Source: JAKALD01 sp963817785 (lineage in GTDB: Bacteria > Pseudomonadota > Gammaproteobacteria > Burkholderiales > SG8-39). From it: a stretch of DNA of 64,000 bases. A model generated the notes under the pieces. It saw nothing but the letters and a program-made list of their open reading frames with translations, had not been told where the DNA came from and ran no database searches. Numbering within the stretch: the stretch's first letter is position 1; each line of letters starts with the position of its first letter. The position numbers and the translations under genes were made by a program. The stretch lies in contig CAWFPL010000008.1 of NCBI GenBank assembly GCA_963817785.1, positions 558,001-622,000 of the forward strand, written 5' to 3'. This document shows positions 54,979-63,264 of this stretch, piece after piece.

Positions 54979-56292
54979 TCAGCCAAGCAGTCCCGGGAGC
55001 CACAGGGCGATCGCCGGGACGAAGAACACCAGCGCCAGCAGCACCAGGCTGAGGGCCACGTAGGGCACCACCGCGCGGAAAATGTGGCCCATCCTGACCT
55101 GCGGCGGGGCCACGCCTTTCATGGTCATGAGCAGCAGCCCGTGCGGGGGCAGCAGCAGTCCGAGCTGCATGCAGATGAGGAACATCACGCCGAACCAGAC
55201 CGGGTCGATGCCGAGCTTCTGCACCACCGGCATGAAGATCGGCAGCGTGATCAGCATCATGCTCACCTGGTCGACGAAGATGCCCAGGAAGATCAGGATC
55301 AGCATCATGCCGGCGATGACCTCGTCGGGCGACAGCCCGCGCCCGGTGATCAGCGACACCAGCCCGTCGCTCGCCCCGGAGAACGACAGGATCTGCGAGA
55401 ACGTCGTGGCCCCGACGATGATGAACAGGATCATGCCCGAGATCGACATCGTGCCGCGCAGCGCCGCGAGCAGGTTGCCCGGGGTGAGCACGCGGTAGGC
55501 GAGCGCCAGCACCACGGTGGCGAGCGCGCCGACCGCCGCCGACTCGGTCGGGGTCGCCCAGCCCGCGCTCATCGAGGCGACCACCACCACGAAGATCGAC
55601 AGGATCGGAATGACGTACTGCACCAGGGGCCTGAGCTTCTCCCAGCCCCGGTAGGCGAGCAGTTTCGTCGCCGGGGCGAGCGACGGGTTCAGTTTGACCC
55701 GAGTGACGATGTAGGCGACGAATGCGACCTTCAACACCATGCCCGGGACGAACCCCCCGATCAGCAGCCTGGGGATGGAAATGCCCGACAGGCTTCCCAG
55801 CAGCACCGCCAGCGCCGAGAGCGGCATCAGCATGTCCAGCGCCCCCACCGCCATGATCGGCCCGGTGGCCATCTCCGGGTGGTAGCCGCGCTCGATCATC
55901 AGCGGCACCAGCAGGCTGCCCAGCATCGCCGTCACCGCGATGGTCGAGCCCGAGATGGCCGAGAAGATGGTCCCGGCGACCACCGCCACCACCGCCAGTC
56001 TGCCCGGCACCCGGGTGATCAGGCGCTCCACCGCGTCGATGACCTTCACCGCCAGGCCGGTGTGAAACAGCACCTCGCCCATCAGCACGAACAACGGGAT
56101 GGGGGTGAGCGAGAAATTGGCCACCGAATCGACGCTGTTGCGCGCCAGCTGCACCAGGCCGGCGTCGCCGCCCAGGAACAGCCCCGCCCCCACCAGGTTG
56201 ATGGCGAGGAAGGTGAACGCCACCGGCAGGCCCAGCAACAGCAGCACGGTCGAGCCCCCGAGTAGCAGCCACGCCGCGGCTTGCCAGGACAT
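54979..56292 (-). CDS. dctM: TRAP transporter large permease
   Basis: 437 residues from ATG 56292. A 12-helix DctM protein: GLPVAFTFLAINLVGAGLFL, SLTPIPLFVLMGEVLFHTGL, GTIFSAISGSTIAVTAMLGS, FVDQVSMMLITLPIFMPVV. It is partnered with DctQ 17 bp upstream and DctP at the end of the operon, for sodium-driven uptake of a carboxylate. Confidence 0.92.
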   Translation of the reverse strand: MSWQAAAWLLLGGSTVLLLLGLPVAFTFLAINLVGAGLFLGGDAGLVQLARNSVDSVANFSLTPIPLFVLMGEVLFHTGLAVKVIDAVERLITRVPGRLAVVAVVAGTIFSAISGSTIAVTAMLGSLLVPLMIERGYHPEMATGPIMAVGALDMLMPLSALAVLLGSLSGISIPRLLIGGFVPGMVLKVAFVAYIVTRVKLNPSLAPATKLLAYRGWEKLRPLVQYVIPILSIFVVVVASMSAGWATPTESAAVGALATVVLALAYRVLTPGNLLAALRGTMSISGMILFIIVGATTFSQILSFSGASDGLVSLITGRGLSPDEVIAGMMLILIFLGIFVDQVSMMLITLPIFMPVVQKLGIDPVWFGVMFLICMQLGLLLPPHGLLLMTMKGVAPPQVRMGHIFRAVVPYVALSLVLLALVFFVPAIALWLPGLLG

Positions 56293-56309
56293 CGCGCTCG
56301 CCCGCCTGC

Positions 56310-56837
56310 CTAGGACGCCGGAACCGCATCGTTGCGCGGCCCCCGCTCGCCCTGCGCCAGCCGGCGCATGCGAAACAGGACCTCGATCGCGAGCAGCAGG
56401 AACGCCACCGGCAGCGGCGCCAGCGACCACCACTCCGGCGTCACGACCGTCTTGATGGTCAGCGCGTGCGAGGCATAGCTCTCGTAGGTCGCCTGCGCCC
56501 CGTAGCGCACCATCGCCACGCAGCAGCCGAGGGCCACCGCGTCGGTGAGCCACTCGCAGTACCAGCCCAGCCGCGCGGGCAGCGCGCGCAGCACGATGTC
56601 CACGCGGATGTGCTGGCCCTGGCGCAGCAGCCACGGCGCCGCCAGCATCGTCACCAGGTACAGCATGTACTCCGAGGCCTCGTCCGCCCACGCCAGGCCG
56701 CGCATATGCGGCAGCAGCGCCACGTTCCTCAACAGCACGTCGACGCAGATCATCAGCATCATCACCAACAGCACCCCGCAGGCCGCCAGCCCCAATCCCT
56801 CCAGCAGCCTGCCGTAGAGCGCCGACAGCGTTTTCAT
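56310..56837 (-). CDS. dctQ: TRAP transporter small permease
   Basis: 175 residues with four hydrophobic segments and DctQ features: LLVMMLMICVDVLLRNV, WADEASEYMLYLVTMLAAPW (WxxE pattern), RQGQHIRVDIVLRALP. It follows the ferredoxin gene by 6 bp. Confidence 0.88.
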   Translation of the reverse strand: MKTLSALYGRLLEGLGLAACGVLLVMMLMICVDVLLRNVALLPHMRGLAWADEASEYMLYLVTMLAAPWLLRQGQHIRVDIVLRALPARLGWYCEWLTDAVALGCCVAMVRYGAQATYESYASHALTIKTVVTPEWWSLAPLPVAFLLLAIEVLFRMRRLAQGERGPRNDAVPAS

Positions 56838-56843
56838 TGCGGC

Positions 56844-57203
56844 TCAGCTCTGCCCGGGTGGCTTGCGTCCCACCCAGATCTGCCCCTCGTCGAGGCGAAC
56901 GGCATAGCACCCGAGCGCGGTGCCCTCCGGATACAGCCCGCATCCGGTCAGCGCATCGAACTGCCACAGATGCTCATTGCAGGTCAGCACTTCGCCGTCG
57001 AAAATCCCTTCGACGAGCGGAATGCTCTGGTGCGGGCAGTCGGCCTGGTACGCACGCACGCCGGCCTGCGTCCACAGCACGAGAACCTTGGTGTGCTCGT
57101 CGATCGCGCACTCCAGCATCTGGGCCGTCTGCAGCTCGCCGAGGGTGCACACCCGCACAAACTCTTCCCTGGTTGCTTCACATCCCGAAACGTCGGCAGA
57201 CAA
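56844..57203 (-). CDS. Rieske-type ferredoxin
   Basis: 119 residues. Rieske ligands CPH and CNEH with the spacing of oxygenase ferredoxins (DCPHQSIPLVEGIFDG, TCNEHLWQFD). No membrane anchor. It would feed the Rieske oxygenase of this operon. It is a close relative of the Rieske part of the Rieske-CNB fusion at 33554-34285. No flavin reductase gene is in this operon; that at 34312-35355 or another must serve. Confidence 0.88.
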   Translation of the reverse strand: MSADVSGCEATREEFVRVCTLGELQTAQMLECAIDEHTKVLVLWTQAGVRAYQADCPHQSIPLVEGIFDGEVLTCNEHLWQFDALTGCGLYPEGTALGCYAVRLDEGQIWVGRKPPGQS

Positions 57204-57230
57204 TTGCTCTCCTTTCTTCCCGGCCGCGCC

Positions 57231-57776
57231 CTACGCCGGCCTGTAGATGCGCACCGGGCTCTCGCCCTCGAATGCCTGTTCCTTATATTCGACCAGCTCG
57301 AGCTGATTGCCCCACGGATCGAGAAAGTAGTTGACGCGCAGCCCCGCGCAGGGACCTTCGTTCAGCACGATCGGCCCCGCCATCACCCGCAATCCATGCG
57401 CCCGGCAATGCGCAATCGCCGCGTCGAGATCGCTCACCTTGAAGGCGATGTGATGCCCGCCGTAATCGCAGTTCCTGGGGGGCGCGGTCCTGCGATTGAG
57501 CGGCTTGTCGTACTGGAACAGCTCGAGCATCAGGTTCGGGCCGACCTGGAGCATCGCGATGGTCAACGCAGCACCGGGGACATTGACGTGAGCCGACGTC
57601 CAGTCGCGGCCGTCGGGCATCTGGGGCATGCTTGCCGCATCGAACGGGCCGATCCGGTAGAGCTCGGTTCCACCGATCACGTCGCAGTAGAACTTGACCG
57701 CATCATCGAGCTTCGGGACCGTGAGCGCGACGTGATCCACGTGCGAAAGGCCTGGCAAGCCGTGCTTCGTCATCAC
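57231..57776 (-). CDS. VOC-superfamily protein (glyoxalase/extradiol dioxygenase fold)
   Basis: 181 residues starting at 57776 or 57773. SHVDHVALTVPKLDDAVKFY gives the first metal His, GGHHIAFKVSDLDAAIAHC the second and LDPWGNQLELVEY the Glu. One vicinal-oxygen-chelate module pair. It may act as a ring-cleaving dioxygenase, a lyase or an isomerase on the oxygenase product; sequence alone does not decide. Confidence 0.8.
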   Translation of the reverse strand: MMTKHGLPGLSHVDHVALTVPKLDDAVKFYCDVIGGTELYRIGPFDAASMPQMPDGRDWTSAHVNVPGAALTIAMLQVGPNLMLELFQYDKPLNRRTAPPRNCDYGGHHIAFKVSDLDAAIAHCRAHGLRVMAGPIVLNEGPCAGLRVNYFLDPWGNQLELVEYKEQAFEGESPVRIYRPA

Positions 57777-57822
57777 AGAGCTCCTTGTATGTCCAATCGC
57801 GGTTGGCGGATCGGGCGTAGCG

Positions 57823-58278
57823 CTACAGCGGAATTGCGGATGGCGGGGTCAGTACCCTCGTCTGCAGCCGCGCGACACGCTTCAGCAGCTTCCAGTCGTC
57901 GGTCTCTTTCCGCCATCGGTCCTCGTACCGGCCCACGGCGTAGACCTGCGTCGCGCCGCGGCTGTCGGTGTGAAAAACGCAGAAACCCGCCGTGCAATAG
58001 GCGGCGTCGCCTTCCACGTTGACTTCCTCGACGCTGATCAGGTGGCTGCGCAGCCCCGTGTTCCACACGTGCTTGGGGGCCGACGCCAGCAGCGCGCCCA
58101 GTTCCTGGCGGTTCAGCAGGATCCAGGTCATCGTTTGCGCGACCTCCGGCGCCCTGGTCACGAGGCGGTACTCCCCGGCCTCGGCGTACAGAGCCGTGTA
58201 GTCCTCGAAGGACTCCTGGTCGAGCAGGCGCCCGGAGAGATGGATCAGGCGGCTCAGTCTTTCGTGCTGGTGCATCAT
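57823..58278 (-). CDS. Rieske oxygenase small (beta) subunit, second set
   Basis: 151 residues, overlapping the alpha stop by four bases. Cone-fold beta subunit: RLIHLSGRLLDQESFEDYTALY, SAPKHVWNTGLRSHLISVEE, WKLLKRVARLQTRVL. Same family as the protein at 35441-35902, with low identity by eye. Confidence 0.85.
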   Translation of the reverse strand: MMHQHERLSRLIHLSGRLLDQESFEDYTALYAEAGEYRLVTRAPEVAQTMTWILLNRQELGALLASAPKHVWNTGLRSHLISVEEVNVEGDAAYCTAGFCVFHTDSRGATQVYAVGRYEDRWRKETDDWKLLKRVARLQTRVLTPPSAIPL

Positions 58279-59516
58279 GGAGTCTGCTGCGCGCCCTGCG
58301 CGTCCTTGCCCGCATAGTCCGCGTCGCGATACGGCGCGTCGATGTCATGAGAGCTCGTGCCGACCAGGCGCCGCCATTCGCCGTAGAAACTCCTCAGCGG
58401 CGCGTCGTCGGTCGCTTGCCGCTCCTCCTCCCGCGCGATGATCGAGAAGCGGCTGGCGCCCGCGGACATGTTCGCCCACTGCGTTTCGATGGCCCAGATG
58501 TCTTCCGGAAGGTTGCGGCCGAACGGTCCCCAGACCTGGTTGTGATGGCGAAGCCTCAGCTCGCGTATTTCCGCCGAGTCGTCCGCACGGCCCAGCCCGC
58601 GACACTCGAGCACGGTGAGTCCCGGCGCCAGCGGAGTCAGCGAATCGATGCGTACGACGGTGGCCCTCACGTTGACCATCACGTCGGGAAACAGATCGAC
58701 GACGACATGCCCGTTCGGCGCCATGCCGGGCAGCGTTCCGCTGCTGCGTTCACCCAGAGCGAGCCTGCCGTATGCGATTTGCGCGGGCTCGAAGGTGTGA
58801 TGCCCCTGTGGGTGCAGGTGCCACTGCCGCTTGCGGTACGCGGGCTGAGACAGACCGGTCGTCCGATTGAGCAGATGCAGAAGCTCGTGGTAGCCCTCGC
58901 AATTGGTCTCCACGAACAGCTTCCAATTGGCGCGGATCTCGATGCGGTGGTAGTGCAGCAGCTCGAGCTCCGCCAGAGGCTCCCGAAGATCCTCGAGCGT
59001 CGAGCCGAGGAACTGCGCGAGCGGCCCCGCCTGGTCGTCGAGATTGAGGAACACCAGCCCGTGGACCGACTCGGCGCGGACCGCGCGCAGCGCAATCCTT
59101 TCGGCGCAGACCGAAGAGCCCGCGTAGGCCTCGGGGCGCGGGATATAGAGACACTCGCCCTGCGTGGAGAAGCTCCAGTGGTGATAGAAGCACTGCAGGC
59201 GCTGGTCGGCGAGCGTGCCCGCCGTGTCGCGCACTATTCTGGCGCCGCGGTGGGGACAGGCATTGAAAAAGGCCCTGATCCGCCGGTCGGCGTCGCGCAG
59301 GACGATGACCGATACGGCGCCGATCTCGACCACCCGATAATCACCCGCATTGCGCAGCTCGCTCTCGTGGCAGGCGAATTTCCACGTCGCCCGGAAAATC
59401 CTCTCCTGCTCGGCGCGAAAGATCGCGTCGTCCGTATAGATCCGGTTGTCCAGGTAATGCGTGGGGGGCAGCTCGGGCGGCGCATCCCACGGTTGCCGCA
59501 CGACTTCAGTTTGCAT
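58275..59516 (-). CDS. Rieske non-haem iron oxygenase, large (alpha) subunit, second set
   Basis: 413 residues from ATG 59516. Rieske ligands Cys87, His89, Cys109, His112 (CPH-x19-CFYH). The catalytic motif is EGYHELLH, with Glu207 in the bridging position and His210/His214 three residues apart, exactly the pattern of the first set (EFYHDYMH), followed in both by NRxTG. The two enzymes are therefore paralogs of one subgroup with different neighbours. With VOC, dienelactone hydrolase and TRAP genes, an aromatic acid substrate is likely here. Confidence 0.88.
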   Translation of the reverse strand: MQTEVVRQPWDAPPELPPTHYLDNRIYTDDAIFRAEQERIFRATWKFACHESELRNAGDYRVVEIGAVSVIVLRDADRRIRAFFNACPHRGARIVRDTAGTLADQRLQCFYHHWSFSTQGECLYIPRPEAYAGSSVCAERIALRAVRAESVHGLVFLNLDDQAGPLAQFLGSTLEDLREPLAELELLHYHRIEIRANWKLFVETNCEGYHELLHLLNRTTGLSQPAYRKRQWHLHPQGHHTFEPAQIAYGRLALGERSSGTLPGMAPNGHVVVDLFPDVMVNVRATVVRIDSLTPLAPGLTVLECRGLGRADDSAEIRELRLRHHNQVWGPFGRNLPEDIWAIETQWANMSAGASRFSIIAREEERQATDDAPLRSFYGEWRRLVGTSSHDIDAPYRDADYAGKDAQGAQQTP

Positions 59517-59647
59517 GGCCTTCGATCCCCTGATCCGGCGCGCTTGATTGCCCACCAGCGGCCGTCAGACGTTGCCTGGCAGCCGTCTGTCCGACGCAGT
59601 GGGTAGGCTCTTCCCGCAAATGCGCTTGTTTCTATATACGTAACACT

Positions 59648-59665
59648 GTTTCTGTATTAGAAAAC
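59648..59665. promoter_or_regulatory. candidate IclR operator
   Basis: GTTTCTGTATTAGAAAAC: arms TTTCT/AGAAA around five bases, in the 300-bp AT-richer gap between the iclR gene and the oxygenase operon. A similar half-site (GTTTCTATATACG) lies 22 bp to the left. Confidence 0.5.
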
Positions 59666-59816
59666 GAAGCAAGAAGCATTGTCAAGCGCACTCACGAATC
59701 GATTACCGCAAGGGAGGAGGACTTGCGCGGAGCAGAAGCGAGCGGACTGCGATCTGAAGTTGGGGGCAAAACGGATGCCGGGACCGCCCTTGGTCCCCCC
59801 CACCCGGGGGCCCCTG

Positions 59817-60593
59817 TCAGGCCGGATGCGCCAGGTCCCTGGAAATCGCGGAAGCGGTTGCCACGACCAACTTGATGAAACTCCCGAGCTTTCGACGGCT
59901 GACCCGGATCGTGGGTCCGCCGACCGCGACGGCAGCGATCACGCGATCGGTCGCATCGCGTATCGGAGCACCGGCTACGCGGACGTGTTCGACGAATCCC
60001 TGCTCGTCCGTCGACCATCCCCGATCGCGGATTTCGGCGAGCTCCCTGCGAAGCTTCGCGGGCTCGACGACCGTACGGGAAGTGAATTTTTTGAGCGGCC
60101 GGGCGAACACCTGGTCCTGCTCGGCCTTTGCGGCATGCGCGAGGAAGATCTTGCCGGCCGCGGTGCAGTGGAGCGGGCCATGCGAGCCGACCCCGAGCGC
60201 GACGCGAATCGGCTGCGGACTCTCCACGACGCCGATGTAGAGCACGCGCAGCTCGTCCATGACCGACAACTGTACCGTCTCGCCGGTCTCCTGCGAGAGC
60301 CTGGCGAGGTGCGGCTGAGCGATCGACGCCAAAGGCATCTGCCTGAGCTTGCTCCCCGCCAGCTCGACCACCGCAAAACCGAGCCGGTACTTCCTCGTCG
60401 CGCGATCCTGCTCCACGAAGCGGTAGCGCTCGAGGGCCTTCAGGGCACGGAAGACCGAGGCCTTGTCCATCCCAGTCAACTGGCTGATGTCGGTGACGCC
60501 CAGCTCCGAGGCATCACGCGCGAACAGCCGCAGCACTGCGAGGGTCTTGTAGCCGCTTCCCTGCGGCAGCTCCTTCACGTCCCGCTTCGCCAA
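59817..60593 (-). CDS. IclR-family transcriptional regulator
   Basis: 258 residues. An N-terminal winged helix (YKTLAVLRLFARDASELGVT, then ISQLTGMDKASVFRALKALE) and the IclR effector domain (GPLHCTAAGKIFLAHAAKAE, TDEQGFVEHVRVAGAPIRDA, VAVGGPTIR). It lies directly upstream of, and on the same strand as, the second oxygenase operon, with a 300-bp gap holding the operator. It should control that operon in response to the substrate or a ring-cleavage product. Confidence 0.9.
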   Translation of the reverse strand: MAKRDVKELPQGSGYKTLAVLRLFARDASELGVTDISQLTGMDKASVFRALKALERYRFVEQDRATRKYRLGFAVVELAGSKLRQMPLASIAQPHLARLSQETGETVQLSVMDELRVLYIGVVESPQPIRVALGVGSHGPLHCTAAGKIFLAHAAKAEQDQVFARPLKKFTSRTVVEPAKLRRELAEIRDRGWSTDEQGFVEHVRVAGAPIRDATDRVIAAVAVGGPTIRVSRRKLGSFIKLVVATASAISRDLAHPA

Positions 60594-60624
60594 GTCGGTC
60601 TCCTCGAAACGGCGATTGCGTCGT

Positions 60625-60700
60625 CACTAACGGTGAGCCTCGAGCGCGACCACGTGAGCGGTGTGCGCTTTGCGGTGAAGAAGACGCGCGGGTGAGGCAT
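60625..60700 (-). pseudogene. decayed start of a yidH gene
   Basis: From ATG 60699 the minus strand reads MPHPRVFFTAKRTPLTW, then SRSRLTV, against MTDPRVFFAAERTLLAWLRSG of the intact YidH at 37889-38257. It stops soon after and runs into the iclR upstream region. Confidence 0.65.
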
Positions 60701-60833
60701 GCTCGGGGTTCGTTCTCTGGGGCGTGCGATCCGACCCGCATCCTACCCCGGCCCGCGTCGCGCCGGGACCGATCACCTCAGCGGACGCCGCCGCTCAATG
60801 CTCCCGCCCTGCATCGTGGGAGGTCTTCTGCAG
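60663..60833 (-). repeat. yidH-start/hlyD-end segment, copy B
   Basis: Diverged copy of 38220-38370 in the same orientation, covering the start of yidH, the intergenic block ATCCGACCCGCATCCTACCC and the last codons of the hlyD-like gene. A third piece of the intergenic block lies near 52449-52486. Confidence 0.65.
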
Positions 60834-60923
60834 TTGTCGACGACGTGGACATCGAGGCGACTTGCCGAGCAGGGCGCATCTGGGCATATATGGGTACTGA
60901 GGCCGTGGCTGGTTTAACCTCCC

Positions 60924-60968
60924 GTCTAACGCGCCACCCGCTTGCGGGCGGTCGCCATTGAGCCGGTG
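60924..60968. repeat. 45-bp imperfect direct repeat, left copy
   Basis: GTCTAACGCGCCACCCGCTT starts the repeat; it matches 61602-61646 at 37 of 45 positions and overlaps the antitoxin stop codon. On the minus strand it ends in GCGTTAGAC, like the right end of integron attC sites, and GTCTAAG stands 51 bp away as a near-complement. Confidence 0.5.
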
Positions 60969-61249
60969 CTTAGACGTGATCTCTTCTCATGCAGGCGCCC
61001 CGACACGTACTTATGAAGGACACTCGCAATGAGCGTTTGGTAGGGAACACCCTCTTCATATGCCCGCGCCTGAATGTCCATAAGATCGGCCGCCGAAAGG
61101 CGAATGTTTACGCGCCGGCTCTTAACAAAGGTCGCGCGCGCGGCGTCGCGAAACGCAGCCAGCTGCGCCTTTGTCGGACGCACTGAAACCAATGCACCCT
61201 TTTCGTAGGCACCGAGTATTTCTCGTTCGTAACGGTCAAGCCTTTTCAT
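60926..61249 (-). CDS. BrnA/CopG-like antitoxin
   Basis: 107 residues from ATG 61249. MKRLDRYEREILGAYEKGAL and VNIRLSAADLMDIQARAYEEG, then VPYQTLIASVLHKYVSGRL, match the CopG-type antitoxins paired with BrnT-like toxins. It overlaps the toxin gene by 14 bp and lies downstream of it, the usual brnTA order. The last 15 codons run through one of the flanking 45-bp repeats. Confidence 0.85.
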   Translation of the reverse strand: MKRLDRYEREILGAYEKGALVSVRPTKAQLAAFRDAARATFVKSRRVNIRLSAADLMDIQARAYEEGVPYQTLIASVLHKYVSGRLHEKRSRLSTGSMATARKRVAR

Positions 61250-61529
61250 CTGGATCTTCCATTGCCAAATAATCACGCGTCGCCTTCCGACTCGGAATGA
61301 CGGTCTTCAAGAAGTAGTGCTCATCTTCCTCGACCGAGGGAACGAGGAACGCATACTCGCGATAAACCACGACGAGCACCACCTGTCCCGGATAACGCCT
61401 TTGGTTCGGGTGGACCAGAATATCCTTGAGCCCACCTTCCTCTATAGCGAGAACGATCTCCTCAAAGGAGATGCCACGCCCCGTCTTCAGGCGCTCGTTC
61501 TTGTCCGGATCCCACCGGAATGGCTGCAC
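61236..61529 (-). CDS. BrnT-family toxin
   Basis: 97 residues. FRWDPDKNERLKTGRGISFE and VLAIEEGGLKDILVHPN, then YPGQVVLVVVYREYAFLVP, follow the BrnT ribonuclease-toxin pattern. First gene of the module. Confidence 0.85.
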   Translation of the reverse strand: MQPFRWDPDKNERLKTGRGISFEEIVLAIEEGGLKDILVHPNQRRYPGQVVLVVVYREYAFLVPSVEEDEHYFLKTVIPSRKATRDYLAMEDPDEKA

Positions 61530-61601
61530 ATCGACAGTCTAGCGGGGTGTGTGCCTTTTGTCATCAGCTCCCGTTCAGCGGGTGGCCTCGGCCAACGTTC
61601 C

Positions 61602-61646
61602 GCCTAACGCACCGCTCGCTTGTGCGCGGTCGCCCTTGGGCCGGTG
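61602..61646. repeat. 45-bp imperfect direct repeat, right copy
   Basis: Partner of 60924-60968; begins GCCTAACGCACC and on the minus strand ends in GCGTTAGGC. The two copies bracket the toxin-antitoxin module. Confidence 0.5.
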
Positions 61647-61689
61647 GGCGCTGATGCCTAGGGGAAGCCGATACAAGATCCCGGCGCGC

Positions 61690-61845
61690 CGCGCTCGCAG
61701 AAGATGAGCCGGCCGCCCGCCTCGCGGCACGATCGTCGTGAGGATGCTGCCCGACGCGACCACGGCGCCCGATGTGTGCGTCGCCAAGTCGTTCCTGCGC
61801 CAGGCGCCTTACCGATTGCGCGATGCTCGCGTGCACCGGCTTCAT
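61690..61845 (-). pseudogene. decayed hlyD-like fragment
   Basis: The minus strand encodes ASIAQSVRRLAQE and then LATHTSGAVVASGSILTTIV, matching the middle of the hlyD remnant at 38329-39038 with an internal deletion and further frameshifts. With the hlyD end at 60790-60833, in the right order and strand, it forms one decayed hlyD copy, split by the toxin-antitoxin module. Confidence 0.65.
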
Positions 61846-61881
61846 GATCCGCGTTGACATCGGGGGCCGTGCCATGCGCCT

Positions 61882-61887
61882 TATAAT
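61882..61887 (+). promoter_or_regulatory. TATAAT -10 element upstream of the DUF71 gene
   Basis: A perfect TATAAT 150 bp before the gene at 62040. The nearest TTGACA is 22 bp upstream, too far for a normal -35, so the promoter is uncertain. Confidence 0.35.
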
Positions 61888-62039
61888 TTGAGCGTTATGG
61901 CTGCCTTTCATCGTGCGGTTCAGCCAACCACGCGCCTCGGCGCGCCGAATGCAATGCCCGGCCAAATGACGATCAATTGCTGTTTCATGCCATGGATACC
62001 CAACCGGGCTAAACCAACCCGACCGGCGACTGGAGCCGC

Positions 62040-62723
62040 ATGACCAAGTGCGTGATGGTTTCCTGGAGCAGCGGCAAAGACAGCGCCTGGGCGCTGCAAC
62101 GCCTGCGTGGCGATCCGGACGTGGAGCTCGCGGGACTGTTCACTACGGTCAATCGCGAGTTCGACCGCGTCGCCATGCACGGAGTACGCCGCACCCTTCT
62201 CGATGCCCAGTGCGCGAGCATTGGCCTGCCGCTTTACACCATCCCCATCCCTCATCCATGCCCGAATGAGGCTTACGAAGCAGCGATGGCGGCGTTCGTC
62301 GAGGAGGCAAAGGGCAACGGTGTGACGCACTTCGCCTTCGGCGATCTGTTCCTGGAGGACATTCGCCGCTACCGCGAGGAGAAGCTCGCGGGAACGGGGA
62401 TCGAACCGCTGTTTCCGCTTTGGAGCTTGCCGACCCGCGCACTGGCGCAGGAGATGGTGGCGCATGGCCTGCGCGCGTATGTCACTTGCGTCAATCCCAG
62501 GCAGGCGCCGCGCGAGTGGGCGGGGCGGCTATTCGACGGCGACTTCGTCGCTGCGGCGCCCGAGGGCGTCGATCCGTGCGGCGAGCGCGGCGAATTCCAT
62601 ACCTTTGCTTTCGACGGCCCGATGTTCCGCCGACCAGTGAGCGTCGCCGTGGGTGAAATTGTCGAGCGCGACGGCTTTGTGTTTGCTGATTTGCTGCCGC
62701 GATTCCCCGACGCCGCGCGCTGA
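62040..62723 (+). CDS. Dph6/DUF71-type ATP pyrophosphatase
   Basis: 227 residues. VSWSSGKDSAWALQRL is the PP-loop (SGGKDS type), and GVTHFAFGDLFLEDIRRYRE, LFPLWSLPT and GERGEFHTFAFDGPMF are signatures of the adenine nucleotide alpha-hydrolase/diphthine-ammonia ligase-like family. The bacterial members are not diphthamide enzymes; the substrate is unknown. The start is the ATG at 62040. Confidence 0.85.
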   Translation: MTKCVMVSWSSGKDSAWALQRLRGDPDVELAGLFTTVNREFDRVAMHGVRRTLLDAQCASIGLPLYTIPIPHPCPNEAYEAAMAAFVEEAKGNGVTHFAFGDLFLEDIRRYREEKLAGTGIEPLFPLWSLPTRALAQEMVAHGLRAYVTCVNPRQAPREWAGRLFDGDFVAAAPEGVDPCGERGEFHTFAFDGPMFRRPVSVAVGEIVERDGFVFADLLPRFPDAAR

Positions 62724-62818
62724 CCGAGCGAGGCTCTTTGAACGGCGGCGGTTTTGCTGCTCGCCTCTTCGGCCGATGCTCGGCGTGCGTGTTCGGGGGC
62801 CGCGCCGGACTTGGCGCT

Positions 62819-62824
62819 TATAAT
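62819..62824 (+). promoter_or_regulatory. TATAAT -10 element upstream of the TfoX-N gene
   Basis: Perfect TATAAT. Transcription would begin near 62831, which rules out the upstream in-frame TTG at 62824 and favours TTG 62863 as the start of the next gene. Confidence 0.5.
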
Positions 62825-62862
62825 TGCGACGCTCCGTTCATGACAAGGCCCACGGATCCACT

Positions 62863-63207
62863 TTGAATTCCGATACCCCCAAGTCCAACCGCAAGGCGCA
62901 GATCGACGCCCTGCTTCTCCAGCTCCCGGGCGTCAGCGCAAGAAAAATCAACGGCCTCGACGCCTACTTCGTCAGCGACAGGATGTTCGCCTGCATCAGC
63001 GGCGACGGCATCGGATTGCGCCTGCCCGTTGCCACCGCGACCGAATTGCAGTTCTCGAGGGACAACATCGTCCCGTTTCAGCCCGGCGGCATGGCAAGCA
63101 CCAGGGAATGGATCCAGATCGACCGCGCCGAGGCGACCGATTACGAGAAGGATCTGCAGCTGTTTCGGGACTCGCTCGAGTTCGTGAAAGCCGCACGCGG
63201 CCGCTAG
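62863..63207 (+). CDS. TfoX N-terminal-domain protein
   Basis: 114 residues from TTG 62863. KSNRKAQIDALLLQLPGVSA and RMFACISGDGIGLRLPVATA match the TfoX/Sxy N-terminal domain family; the C-terminal TfoX domain is absent. Function unknown; such single-domain proteins are common in proteobacteria. Confidence 0.7.
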   Translation: MNSDTPKSNRKAQIDALLLQLPGVSARKINGLDAYFVSDRMFACISGDGIGLRLPVATATELQFSRDNIVPFQPGGMASTREWIQIDRAEATDYEKDLQLFRDSLEFVKAARGR

Positions 63208-63264
63208 GTCGGGAGCGATCCCCCGAGCTCATCCTCAAGCGCGGGCAAGTCTTCGCTTGGCCTG

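Noticed and set aside
61855..61887. Full sigma-70 promoter TTGACA/TATAAT before the DUF71 gene
   Set aside because: The spacing is 22 bp, too long; only the -10 element is reported.
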